DNA of 50,814 nucleotides, from positions 1 to 50,814 of the forward strand of contig CAJWRM010000002.1 of the NCBI GenBank assembly GCA_913046365.1. The letters are read 5' to 3'. The notes below the pieces were generated by a model. It was not told where the DNA came from. It saw only the letters and a program-made list of their open reading frames with translations, and did no database searches. The DNA is from an uncultured Flavobacteriales bacterium. GTDB taxonomy: Bacteria; Bacteroidota; Bacteroidia; Flavobacteriales_D; Crocinitomicaceae. Shown here piece after piece: positions 14,602 through 25,358 of this stretch. A program made the position numbers and the translations under genes. Position 1 is the stretch's first letter; every line of letters starts with the position of its first letter.

Positions 14602-17016
14602 TTAAAATTTAAAGCTATAAGAAACACTAGGTAGAACGGGGAATAAGCTAAGCTGATTTAGCGTCCTCGTTCCATTATTCCCTTCCTCAAAGAAGAGAAA
14701 GAATGCATTTTGCCGGGAGTAGGCGTTATATAGCCCAAAGCTCCATGTACTTTCCCATTTTTTCTTTTTCTTATGAAGATTTACACCGATATCGAGTCTG
14801 TGATAGGCGGGCATCCTATAATCGTTACGTTCCTCAATATGCTCGATAGGTGCGTAGGGTGTATTTGCCCCAATGCCAAGACCATCTACCCCTAAATAGG
14901 TTTGTTGTGCGAGTGTTGTGGCATATCCCGATCCAAAGACCCAAACGACACCAATGTCTACGCGGTCATTAAACTTATGTGTGACAGCAAGCCCAATATC
15001 ATGTCTTCTGTCATATATATACGGGTAGGGATTTCCAAAATTTAGCGAGTCGAATTGTCGATTTGACCAGCTAAGGGTATATCCGATCCATCCAGAAGTT
15101 TTGCCTATTTTTTTCTCGACCAATAGCTCTAGCCCGTAGCTATTTCCATTTCCTACCGTAATTTTATCTTGCCAATCTTGTGAAGACCCAAAAAAGCTAA
15201 CCCCTTCTTTGTACGCGATTAAATTCCTCATGTCTTTATAGTAGCCTTCTACCGAAAACTGGAAGCCCTTAGTTAGGGTTTGTGCATAACCAAGTGCAAA
15301 TTGATTTGAGTACTCAGGCGCAACTCGGTCTGTAACAGGAACCCATAGGTCCGTAGGTAGGCCTATTGTCGGGTTGGTCAATAAATGTAAAAACTGAGTC
15401 ATACTAGAATAGGACATCTTCAATGATGAATTTTCATTGAGCATATACCTTGCTGCGAACCTAGGCTGAATACTTGGATACCATTCCTGATTTGCTTTGA
15501 ATCCCGAAAAATGCACCCCTACGTTTAATTTCAGACGTACTGAAATTTCCCAATCATCCTCAAAATACGCCCAGTGCTCATGACCATATTGTCTTGAAGA
15601 CCCAAAAGTAGTATCTATTCCGCTGGAAGTATTGTTCGTAAGCGCTATTTGATTTACGCCTGGCACAAAGGTGTGGTAGGTGTCTCCAAATCCAAACTTA
15701 ATGGTATGATTCGGGTTGGGCCTGTAATCGAAGTCAGCTTTTACGGTCCAATCTTGAATCCCTGAATCATAATTAAAGACCGTGTTTTGACTCGTTGTAG
15801 GCGCGTTGGGATAAGTCGTTGTGGATTCGTTCTGACCCCCAACCCTAAATTGGTACTGACTAAATGTTCCTGTCAGGTTCATAAATAGCTTTGGACTGAT
15901 AATCTTGTTCCATCGCACTGCTGCTATGGCATTTCCCCAGCGCAATCCGTTGCTTGAGGTTTCGTCTGTGCTTGAGGTGTCTTCCGCCGTCGTATAGCTG
16001 TTGCTCGCGTCGTTATAGAAGCGATCTCTTCCAAAGTAACCACTCAAGTAAAGCCGACTGGTCTCGGAAAATTTGTGGTTGATTTTCGCATTTAAATCCC
16101 AAAAGTAATAACCCCCAGTTTGCGTTGCTGAGGAGCCATCTTCACCACCTTCGTCATCCTTACCCCCGCCTTGTTTGCTGTTACGCATATTAATAAATGG
16201 TCTAGCAAGTACATCAATATAGGTGCGTCTTCCCGAGATGATAAATGAAGTTTTGTCTTTTTTAATTGGGCCTTCTAGAGATAGCTTTGATGAGATCAAT
16301 CCAATACTTCCCTCTCCATGAAACTCCTTCATATTTCCTTCCTTCATTCTGATGTCAAGTACAGAAGACAAACGGCCTCCATAGCGCGCCGGGAACCCTC
16401 CTTTAATCATTGTGACCTTGTTGATCGCATCAGCATTGAAAATTGAGAAAAAGCCAAATAAGTGGGTTGCATTGTAGATGGGAACACCGTCTAAAAGCAT
16501 GAGGTTTTGGTCTTGACCTCCTCCACGAACGTAAATTCCACTTGAGCCTTCGCTACCGGACTGAACACCAGGAAAAAGCTGTATCGTTTTAATAATGTCT
16601 TTTTCTCCTAAGAAAACAGGGAGCGCTTTAATTTTTTCAATGGAAACATCAAAGGAGCTCATCTGTGTACGCTCCTCAATATTTTTTTCCGCGGTAACCG
16701 TCACCTCATCGAGCTCTTGTATGGTCATAAGGTCAACAGACAGGGCATAGTTTTTTACGCCGTCAAACTGATACTCCATGGCTGTATATCCGATGTAGGA
16801 AACCCTTAAGTATACACTGTCTTTGGGTAATGTTAGGCTATAGAACCCATATTCGTTAGAGAGCGTTCCTTTCTTGGATTTTAAATCATAGATCTTGGCA
16901 CCAATAATGGGTTCTCCAGTTTTTGCTTCTTTTATAGTTCCGCTAATGGTGAATTTTTGCGCAAACGAAAGCTGTACGCAAGTCATGATTAGCAAAATAA
17001 GGCTGAGTTTTTTCAT
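14602..17016 (-). CDS. TonB-dependent receptor of the DUF4249-associated type
   Basis: An outer-membrane receptor of 804 residues. Signal peptide MKKLSLILLIMTCVQLSFA; carboxypeptidase-regulatory-like domain at about 20-105 ('FTISGTIKEAKTGEPIIGAK'); plug with 'FPGVQSGSEGSSGIYVRGGG' and 'LMLLDGVPIYNATHLFGFFS'; barrel ending 'SYSFKF' with the terminal Phe needed for barrel assembly. There is no separate N-terminal signalling (STN) domain, although the gene lies in an operon with an ECF sigma factor and its candidate anti-sigma factor. The intact FecA-like surface-signalling layout is thus missing its usual sensor domain. It starts 21 bases after the stop of the coiled-coil/barrel gene. Confidence 0.9.
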   Translation of the reverse strand: MKKLSLILLIMTCVQLSFAQKFTISGTIKEAKTGEPIIGAKIYDLKSKKGTLSNEYGFYSLTLPKDSVYLRVSYIGYTAMEYQFDGVKNYALSVDLMTIQELDEVTVTAEKNIEERTQMSSFDVSIEKIKALPVFLGEKDIIKTIQLFPGVQSGSEGSSGIYVRGGGQDQNLMLLDGVPIYNATHLFGFFSIFNADAINKVTMIKGGFPARYGGRLSSVLDIRMKEGNMKEFHGEGSIGLISSKLSLEGPIKKDKTSFIISGRRTYIDVLARPFINMRNSKQGGGKDDEGGEDGSSATQTGGYYFWDLNAKINHKFSETSRLYLSGYFGRDRFYNDASNSYTTAEDTSSTDETSSNGLRWGNAIAAVRWNKIISPKLFMNLTGTFSQYQFRVGGQNESTTTYPNAPTTSQNTVFNYDSGIQDWTVKADFDYRPNPNHTIKFGFGDTYHTFVPGVNQIALTNNTSSGIDTTFGSSRQYGHEHWAYFEDDWEISVRLKLNVGVHFSGFKANQEWYPSIQPRFAARYMLNENSSLKMSYSSMTQFLHLLTNPTIGLPTDLWVPVTDRVAPEYSNQFALGYAQTLTKGFQFSVEGYYKDMRNLIAYKEGVSFFGSSQDWQDKITVGNGNSYGLELLVEKKIGKTSGWIGYTLSWSNRQFDSLNFGNPYPYIYDRRHDIGLAVTHKFNDRVDIGVVWVFGSGYATTLAQQTYLGVDGLGIGANTPYAPIEHIEERNDYRMPAYHRLDIGVNLHKKKKKWESTWSFGLYNAYSRQNAFFLFFEEGNNGTRTLNQLSLFPVLPSVSYSFKF

Positions 17017-17037
17017 TTTTTATAGTTGTTTTTTTAT

Positions 17038-18528
17038 CTAAAATCGGTACCCAATACCAAACCTCCATGTATTTGAATTGTATGAGGGTCTTAGGTCATT
17101 GTATGCTGATTTCATGAAAGTTCGGCTAAAATTAAACGCACCTCTCAAATAAAAATTTGTAAAAACGGGTTGTTCAATCCCAAGTGCACCATAGGCACCA
17201 AGATTAAATTCGTTTTCTGTTCGTTGGCTACTCAAATCGTTGCTTATTGTTTCTAGCAGATTAAACTCGCTATCATAAAGATAGGTGTTGTGGCTGAAAT
17301 CTTGTAATTGTAGAAAGTTCAACTGAATTCCTGCCTGAAAAAAGAACCTTGTTCTCTTGGCACTCAATAAATATTCGACACCTAATGGAATTTGATATTC
17401 ATTAAAGGACAAATCTACTTCATTGAAACAACCAATAAAGTCACCATCTGATGGGGCAGTACTCTCGTCAAAGCTGACAATAGCTTCATTATACATGGTG
17501 TTATATGGTGTGCTTGTTGTGAGGTTAAAGCGGTTGTATACTGATCCACCGCTACCCGATGTTTCTTGATTTGAAGAGTAAGCGAGTGACAGGTCATAGG
17601 CGCTATACATATTGAATCGTGAAAACCGTAATCCACCCATGAACCTTATTCGCGGGTTCGGAGCATATCCGAAGGTAAAGCCATTTACCATAGATGAAAC
17701 TTTTGTAAATCCACCTTTGGAGGAGGCAACTTCATGCTCCTCTACATTTCTGTCTACAGGCGCATCCCAATAATTGAGCGCGTAATCATAGCCTACTGAA
17801 AATTTCTTTTCAATAATAGCTTGAGTCATTTCTGCTTTTGCGGCAACAGTAGAGATATTTGTTGCTGTGTCAGGCAGTACCGCCGTGAGTTCAGAAATAC
17901 TGTCTAAAAGTATTTTTTCTCTTTGTTTTAAGTCAGAAACCATCTTTTTCTGTGCTGCTAAATCATTTTCGAATATTGTTTTTTCTTGGACCACATCTGC
18001 TGTAGCTATTTCCCTTGAAGCTACATTATCTTCAGTGCTTTTTTCTATCTCCTGTCTTGGTTTTACGAGCTGATTCGATTTCTTTTTTGCTTGTCTTTGA
18101 TGCCCTTTACTTTTATGTATCAAAGCCGTATTTTCATCGATTAGCTTTGCATTTTCAGATGTTAACTTTTCAAGCTCTTTTTTTGTTTCTAATAATTCAA
18201 TACTACTTCTCGTTGAGATAGCTTCTTTTGAAATCATAGCTTCTGTTTTTTGAGAAGTTAACTCCTCTTTTTGAAGCTTTACTTTTTGGCTCAATTCATT
18301 TATTGTTTCATTTTGCATATAGATGAAGGCCCCAAGAAATAACAATGAAATCATTGCTCCACCAATAAAAGCCATCGTTTTCTTTCCGACCCCTCCAGAC
18401 TTTTTGGATACACTGATTTTATTCAGCACTGAGGCATTGACCTTCTCGTCCGGATTGGCCCAATCTTCTCCTGAACTAGTCTGGTTCAGTTTGCCTCTAA
18501 TAAAATCTCCTAAATTGTTATTTTCCAT
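17038..18528 (-). CDS. candidate trans-envelope anti-sigma factor with coiled coil and outer-membrane-barrel domain
   Basis: A protein of 496 residues built from unlike parts. Residues 1-50 are polar and lack a signal peptide ('LGDFIRGKLNQTSSGEDWAN'); one membrane helix lies at about 51-71 ('TMAFIGGAMISLLFLGAFIY'). Residues 73-215 are a Glu/Lys/Gln-rich coiled coil, perhaps interrupted near 150-175. From about 241 to the end there are amphipathic strands ('FTFGYAPNPRIRFMGGLRFS', 'YQIPLGVEYLL', 'LRGAFNFSRTF') ending 'WRFGIGYRF', like an outer-membrane beta-barrel (OMP_b-brl) with its terminal Phe. The gene begins 2 bases after the ECF sigma factor's stop, the normal place for an anti-sigma factor. 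Anti-sigma activity and true barrel insertion are inferences. Confidence 0.75.
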   Translation of the reverse strand: MENNNLGDFIRGKLNQTSSGEDWANPDEKVNASVLNKISVSKKSGGVGKKTMAFIGGAMISLLFLGAFIYMQNETINELSQKVKLQKEELTSQKTEAMISKEAISTRSSIELLETKKELEKLTSENAKLIDENTALIHKSKGHQRQAKKKSNQLVKPRQEIEKSTEDNVASREIATADVVQEKTIFENDLAAQKKMVSDLKQREKILLDSISELTAVLPDTATNISTVAAKAEMTQAIIEKKFSVGYDYALNYWDAPVDRNVEEHEVASSKGGFTKVSSMVNGFTFGYAPNPRIRFMGGLRFSRFNMYSAYDLSLAYSSNQETSGSGGSVYNRFNLTTSTPYNTMYNEAIVSFDESTAPSDGDFIGCFNEVDLSFNEYQIPLGVEYLLSAKRTRFFFQAGIQLNFLQLQDFSHNTYLYDSEFNLLETISNDLSSQRTENEFNLGAYGALGIEQPVFTNFYLRGAFNFSRTFMKSAYNDLRPSYNSNTWRFGIGYRF

Positions 18529-18530
18529 TT

Positions 18531-19079
18531 TTATTTGATTTCAAAAAGTTTCACAATCTCATTTTGCAACACTTTTTTAGCTCTTGAAAGTTGTGACTTT
18601 GAGGTACCAGTGGAGATGTTCAATTCTTCTGCGATTTCTTTGTGGCTATACCCCTCAATCTCATACATATTGAAGACAACTCTGTAGCCTAAGGGAAGCG
18701 CTTGAATCACCTCGGTTAGCTCCTTTGCACTAATACGTTCAATGGCCTGGTCTTGATTGTATGCCTCTTGCTCGTAACCTTCAACGCTGCTAAATGAATT
18801 CTGCCATTGATTCTTTTTTAGCGTCCTCAGAACTTCATGCACAAGTACTTTATTTGACCATGCGTTGAAAGAACCTTTATGTGCATTAAAGGTGTCTATT
18901 TTTTCAAATATTTTTGCGACCCCATCCTGAAATACATCCTGTGCTTCATCTCTATTTTTAGCGTACCTCAAACAGATCCTAAACCAATAAGACTTCTGTT
19001 GCTCATAAAGCTGCGTAATCGCGGGTTGTTTCCCTTTTTTTACTTGCGCAATAAGAAGTTCAGTTTCTTCTGGCTTCAT
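18531..19079 (-). CDS. ECF-type RNA polymerase sigma factor
   Basis: Directs RNA polymerase to a special promoter class. The 182-residue protein has region 2 ('RNRDEAQDVFQDGVAKIF'-like, residues about 20-85, with the aromatic-rich 'KIDTFNAHKGSFNAWSNKV') and region 4 ('LPLGYRVVFNMYEIEGYSHK', 'EIAEELNISTGTSKSQLSRA') with its helix-turn-helix. There is no region 1.1 or 3, as expected for extracytoplasmic-function sigma factors. It heads the five-gene operon down to 13079; spacing to the next gene is 2 bases. Upstream bases 19080-19128 lack a TAnnTTTG element, which would fit autoregulation by its own promoter class. Confidence 0.93.
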   Translation of the reverse strand: MKPEETELLIAQVKKGKQPAITQLYEQQKSYWFRICLRYAKNRDEAQDVFQDGVAKIFEKIDTFNAHKGSFNAWSNKVLVHEVLRTLKKNQWQNSFSSVEGYEQEAYNQDQAIERISAKELTEVIQALPLGYRVVFNMYEIEGYSHKEIAEELNISTGTSKSQLSRAKKVLQNEIVKLFEIK

Positions 19080-19128
19080 GTAGTTCTTCGCGTATTATTT
19101 GCTCCGTTATTTCAGCTAAATAGGCGTT

Positions 19129-20475
19129 TTATCTCTTTATAAAAGAGCCCCTTGATAAAAACCCTTCCTCGGTGGAGGCCTCATAAAAGTAGGTTCCACT
19201 AGGAAGTGATCTCACGTCAACAATAGAGGTGTTCCCTTGAACCATATGCCTTGATATGGTCGTACCATGTGCATTGATAATTTTTAGGCCTGAAACATTT
19301 GTGTTAAAGTCAAAATAAACCTCGTTGCATACCGGATTTGGGAAAACGGTTACAATAGAGAAAGGATTTTCAGCGACACCTACGTCTCCTCCTGTTAAAG
19401 CAAGATCGTCTAGATATAATACGTTACCTATACCCATTCCTGAGCCACAAAAAAGCTGAATCGAGTCAATTGTATTTGTCAAGTTGAGCTCTTCATCGAA
19501 TGTGACATAGCTCTCTTCTGTCTCATTGATTTCAATATAGCTTTGGGCAACGACTGTCTCATTTTCGAAAAAACTCAGAAAAATGTATGCTCCTTCAGAT
19601 CCATTGATATTTGCCTTGTATGCTCCAGAAAAATTAGTCGGGGTTGCGTCAAGGGGGTACATAGCTCCGAAATCTTCTGATCCAAGTGACAAGATTCCTT
19701 CAAACACATCTCCACCCAAGTCTGCAGTCGCTAACTTTGCCGCATAACTTCCCTCAAAAGCGTCATTTGTGGCCGAAACATTTTCCGGGATTCCGAGTAA
19801 AGGTGTAAAGGCATTGGTGCTATACCAATCTTCAGCCTCGTTCATTACCGGAGTTGTCCAATTCTCGAAGGAATAGTTGTCTATTGGACTTGGAGTGCTG
19901 CTCATATGATTAAACGAAACGTTATCAAGTTGAATCCAAGACCCAGCGAATCCTTCATCTGCAAACGCATTGCTCGAGGCAAAAGCAATAATTATTTTTT
20001 CTTGTTCGGGAGCATTCATTTTAATGGCAAAGCGCTCAAAAGATGTGGTATTCTCACCACCGATAGCTAATACATTATAGGTCTCAGCTCCTGACGCATC
20101 AATTTGTATGACCACAGCTATTGCAGAATCTCCGGGTTGCATCTGGTATTTAGCATAAAAAATCAAGGAGTCTATCGGGTCTGAATATGGAGCGCCACTT
20201 CCATTTCCGATGTCTCCAAATGAGATGTAGCCAAATGACAAATCACCTTCCTCTGTTGGCTCTTTGGTTTTAAGATAAACAGAATAGTTTAGGTCCTGGG
20301 CATCTTCACTTTTTTGACAAATACCCATTCCTTGTAAACTAGAAGATTGCCAATTATCTAAAGTTTCTGTTAATGGGATTTCATTCCACAATTCAAATCC
20401 TCCATTGGGGATTGCATTTGATTGTGCCTTTGCTAGGCCAGAAGATATGATAAGAAGTAAGAGTATTTTTTTCAT
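19129..20475 (-). CDS. secreted protein with a duplicated module and T9SS C-terminal sorting domain
   Basis: A protein of 448 residues. Signal peptide MKKILLLLIISSGLAKA; a first module begins 'IPNGGFELWNEIPLTETLDN' (about 20-185) and a second related module begins 'PIDNYSFENWTTPVMNEAED' (about 192-370). Both resemble the carbohydrate-binding-like modules of Bacteroidota surface proteins. The end is a type A T9SS sorting domain: 'VFPNPVCNEVYFDFNT', 'LKIINAHGTTISR', 'VDVRSLPSGTYFYEA'. It is therefore predicted to be exported across the outer membrane and anchored or released by the type IX system. Role likely adhesion or glycan binding, no catalytic motif seen. It ends 49 bases before the sigma factor gene but probably has its own promoter. 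Confidence 0.85.
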   Translation of the reverse strand: MKKILLLLIISSGLAKAQSNAIPNGGFELWNEIPLTETLDNWQSSSLQGMGICQKSEDAQDLNYSVYLKTKEPTEEGDLSFGYISFGDIGNGSGAPYSDPIDSLIFYAKYQMQPGDSAIAVVIQIDASGAETYNVLAIGGENTTSFERFAIKMNAPEQEKIIIAFASSNAFADEGFAGSWIQLDNVSFNHMSSTPSPIDNYSFENWTTPVMNEAEDWYSTNAFTPLLGIPENVSATNDAFEGSYAAKLATADLGGDVFEGILSLGSEDFGAMYPLDATPTNFSGAYKANINGSEGAYIFLSFFENETVVAQSYIEINETEESYVTFDEELNLTNTIDSIQLFCGSGMGIGNVLYLDDLALTGGDVGVAENPFSIVTVFPNPVCNEVYFDFNTNVSGLKIINAHGTTISRHMVQGNTSIVDVRSLPSGTYFYEASTEEGFLSRGSFIKR

Positions 20476-20542
20476 AATTGTACGTTTATTAATATTTACG
20501 CTTGGCGTTTTTAATTTTCATCTTGCCTCACAAACACTTAGT

Positions 20543-20550
20543 CAAAGTTA
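20543..20550 (-). promoter_or_regulatory. possible -7 element of the T9SS cargo gene
   Basis: Minus-strand TAACTTTG matches the consensus, 67 bases before the ATG at 20475. No TTG is found at the correct upstream distance, so this is a weak call. Confidence 0.25.
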
Positions 20551-20662
20551 TCAAAAAAGGTTGCATGCGTTTTCTTTTGTATCATGTCAGGACTTAAACA
20601 TATATTAGCAAATAATAATGCAATATGTATCTTCGTTACTTCATCATCGATAAATTGATACT

Positions 20663-21571
20663 TTGAAAAACGAATACACGTTTAAAAATATCGCCCTTTA
20701 CAGGAAGACGAGGGATTGGCTTCAAAAAAAACAGCTGCCTCGTTTTGAAGGTTTTTCTTTCTATGACCTAATAAAGATGTATTTATCTGGTTTGATTAAA
20801 GGAGATTTAACTTCTCGGGCCGGAAGTATATCGTTTAGTTTTTTCATGGCCATTTTCCCTGCGCTACTTTTCGTATTGAACCTCATACCATATATTCCGA
20901 TTGAAAACTTTACAGAAACCTTCTCTCGTTTTGTAGAATCTGCAATGCCAAAATCTTCACAAGAGTTTTTGATGTCTATATACACAGATATTCAGAGCAA
21001 CCAAAGAGGGGGGTTACTTTCTTCGAGCTTTTTGCTGTCGATATTTTTTATGGGAAACGGCATCAGTGCAATATTTGCTGGTTTTCAGGGTTCATATCAC
21101 ATTAAGGTAACCCGCTCTTTTATTCGGCAATATATCTACAGTGTTGTTGTTGGATTGGTCTCATCGCTTTTGCTTTTGCTTGCCGCTGCGATGTATATTT
21201 CATTTTTAGTCTACTTAAGAAAGGCATTTTCTAAAATTGATTTATTAGACATCTCTTATTGGATTTTCAGCTTCAAGCTAATCTTTACAATGCTCGTAGC
21301 TTTGATTTTTTCATCGATACTCTACTATGCAGGTACGCCAGGAACAAGAAGCCAGCGGTTTTTTACGCCTGGTTCTGTAATGACCTCTTTACTTTTTCTA
21401 GTCACCACATATCTTTTCGGAATTTATATTGCAAAGTTTTCAACTTACAATGAGCTATACGGTTCTATAGGTGCCCTTTTGGTATTAATGTTATACATAT
21501 ACATCAACGCAATAGTATTGCTCCTTGGGTTTGAGCTAAATGCAGCGCTTTCTCAGCTTAAAAAGAAATGA
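20663..21571 (+). CDS. YihY/BrkB family inner-membrane protein
   Basis: A protein of 302 residues with six membrane helices. The phrases 'GDLTSRAGSISFSFFMAIFP', 'ALLFVLNLIPYIPI' and 'YGSIGALLVLMLYIYINAIV' followed by 'LLLGFELNAAL' are signatures of YihY/BrkB (once thought to be RNase BN). The true role is not settled; transport or envelope maintenance is suspected. The start is a TTG at 20663; the only later ATG would remove the conserved 'LPRFEGFSFYDLIKMY' region, so I keep the TTG. The gene converges on icd with 4 bases between the stop codons. Confidence 0.88.
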   Translation: MKNEYTFKNIALYRKTRDWLQKKQLPRFEGFSFYDLIKMYLSGLIKGDLTSRAGSISFSFFMAIFPALLFVLNLIPYIPIENFTETFSRFVESAMPKSSQEFLMSIYTDIQSNQRGGLLSSSFLLSIFFMGNGISAIFAGFQGSYHIKVTRSFIRQYIYSVVVGLVSSLLLLLAAAMYISFLVYLRKAFSKIDLLDISYWIFSFKLIFTMLVALIFSSILYYAGTPGTRSQRFFTPGSVMTSLLFLVTTYLFGIYIAKFSTYNELYGSIGALLVLMLYIYINAIVLLLGFELNAALSQLKKK

Positions 21572-21575
21572 TGCC

Positions 21576-23822
<2,247 letters not shown>

Positions 23823-23835
23823 TTATGAGTGTGCG

Positions 23836-23868
23836 CAAATTTAACCAATCTTATTAATTTCACCTCAA
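23836..23868 (-). promoter_or_regulatory. promoter of icd
   Basis: Minus strand: TTG (plus 23866-23868), a 22-base spacer, and TAAATTTG (plus 23836-23843). The spacer is at the long end of the range reported for Flavobacterium promoters. The ATG is 31 bases downstream. Confidence 0.45.
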
Positions 23869-23942
23869 AGAGTATGTATTTTAAGTTGCTCCTCGAAGCT
23901 ATGGTGTTAATATTTAAATTAAATTAGAAGGACTCTTTTTCA

Positions 23943-25358
23943 ATGGCTCGAATGTATAGAAACTGGACGTTTATAAATTGTGTTCTATTGCTTTTTGTTT
24001 TGATTGCTTGCAAAACAATTGAGCCATCATTACCAGAATTTAGTATTCAAAATCAAGATAAAATTGAACCTGAGGTTTCTAGGCTAAATGTCGATGTTGA
24101 GGTTAATATGAGTGGGATGTTTGCAGAAGCTGAAAAAAGTACTCCTTTGATTTTCGACGGAGCTTCTTTGTCATGTGAAGGGATTAGTTATACTTATGCA
24201 TTTTCTCGTGAACCGATTTCTTTTTCAACTTCACCATCCCAACTAGAGACAAAAATCTACGGTGGTTTCTCCCTAGACTTGAGCTATTGTCCACTATGTA
24301 TAACCCTTTGGAATGGAAAAGAATATTGCACAGTTCCCAAAATATATGCTTCATGTGGGGTGGATGAAAAGAAACGCGGATATACGATGCGTTATTTGAC
24401 CACATTAGGGTTGAGTAAGGATTACAAGCTCATCTCTAAAACAGTGCTTGAAGAATTTATAATTAAGGATCCATGCGAGCTTACTTTTTTGAATTATGAT
24501 GTTACAGAAAGAGTTCAAAAGGAAATAGAGAAAGAGCTTAAAACCATGCAGTCGAAAATGGACGAAGATATAGAGTCTTTTGAGGTCAAATCTACCATTG
24601 AGAAAGCTTGGAAAGAGCTTCAGCAATCCATACCTATAGCCCCGTATGGTTTTCTTCAGCTTAACCCATTATCTTTTTCGACAACGGACTTAAAGTATGA
24701 AGATGAAACCGCAAAATTTTCGTTGAGCTTGTTTTTTTCTCCTATGATTTCAACAGAACCCATAACTAAATCATACCGGCCGTTGACAAATATGATTCCA
24801 AAAACGAGGATGGAAGGGTTTTCTATTTTAACTGATGTTGCATCTTCTTACGACACTTTATCGTCTATACTTACGAATGAGTTTAAGGATGAGGTAATAT
24901 CGATAAAAGGAAAGGAGATTGTGGTTCGAAATTTGAAGGTAATCGGCTGTCAATCTAATCGATTAGTGCTTCGTCTTGAATTCGATGGATTTAGAAAAGG
25001 TAAAGTATATATGGTTTGTCGTCCGGAGATGGATATTGACCAACAAGTGTTGACCCTAAAAGACATAGACTTTGAAATAAAAACAAGAGCATTTCTTTTA
25101 AAATCCGCAGAATGGCTTTTGGGAAATAGAATTAGAAATGAAATCGAAAAAAAGGCAGAAATTGATATGTCAGAAAGTTTAAATTCATTATTAGCAATCC
25201 TCGAAAGCAAGCTAAATGGCACACTTGCTCCTGGAGTCAATGTATTTAGCGATTTAGATGAGCTGAGGCTTAATTCTCTTGTTTTGGGGAAGACACATTT
25301 GTATATTCGAACTAAGTTGACTGGGAAAGTAAAAATAGCAATTGACTCAAATGAATAA
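23943..25358 (+). CDS. DUF4403 lipoprotein
   Basis: A protein of 471 residues with a lipoprotein signal ending 'LFVLIACKT' (Cys23). After it come 'VSRLNVDVEVNMSGMFAEAE', 'YAFSREPISFS', and later 'DEVISIKGKEIVVRNLKVIG' and 'LTLKDIDFEIKT', the pattern of DUF4403, a Bacteroidota/proteobacterial family of exported proteins of unknown role. A coiled-coil-like stretch lies at about 187-222. Two in-frame ATGs (23943, 23952) are possible starts. The 3' end overlaps the OmpA-domain gene by 8 bases, so the two are translated together and probably work together at the outer membrane. Confidence 0.8.
   Translation: MARMYRNWTFINCVLLLFVLIACKTIEPSLPEFSIQNQDKIEPEVSRLNVDVEVNMSGMFAEAEKSTPLIFDGASLSCEGISYTYAFSREPISFSTSPSQLETKIYGGFSLDLSYCPLCITLWNGKEYCTVPKIYASCGVDEKKRGYTMRYLTTLGLSKDYKLISKTVLEEFIIKDPCELTFLNYDVTERVQKEIEKELKTMQSKMDEDIESFEVKSTIEKAWKELQQSIPIAPYGFLQLNPLSFSTTDLKYEDETAKFSLSLFFSPMISTEPITKSYRPLTNMIPKTRMEGFSILTDVASSYDTLSSILTNEFKDEVISIKGKEIVVRNLKVIGCQSNRLVLRLEFDGFRKGKVYMVCRPEMDIDQQVLTLKDIDFEIKTRAFLLKSAEWLLGNRIRNEIEKKAEIDMSESLNSLLAILESKLNGTLAPGVNVFSDLDELRLNSLVLGKTHLYIRTKLTGKVKIAIDSNE

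Noticed and set aside
14602-17016. SusC/SusD polysaccharide utilisation locus
   Set aside because: The partner is DUF4249, not SusD, and no glycan-degrading enzyme lies in the operon.
20658-20665. -7 promoter element ATACTTTG before the YihY gene
   Set aside because: It mismatches the conserved TA, and it overlaps the only workable start codon, so it cannot serve as the promoter if translation begins there.
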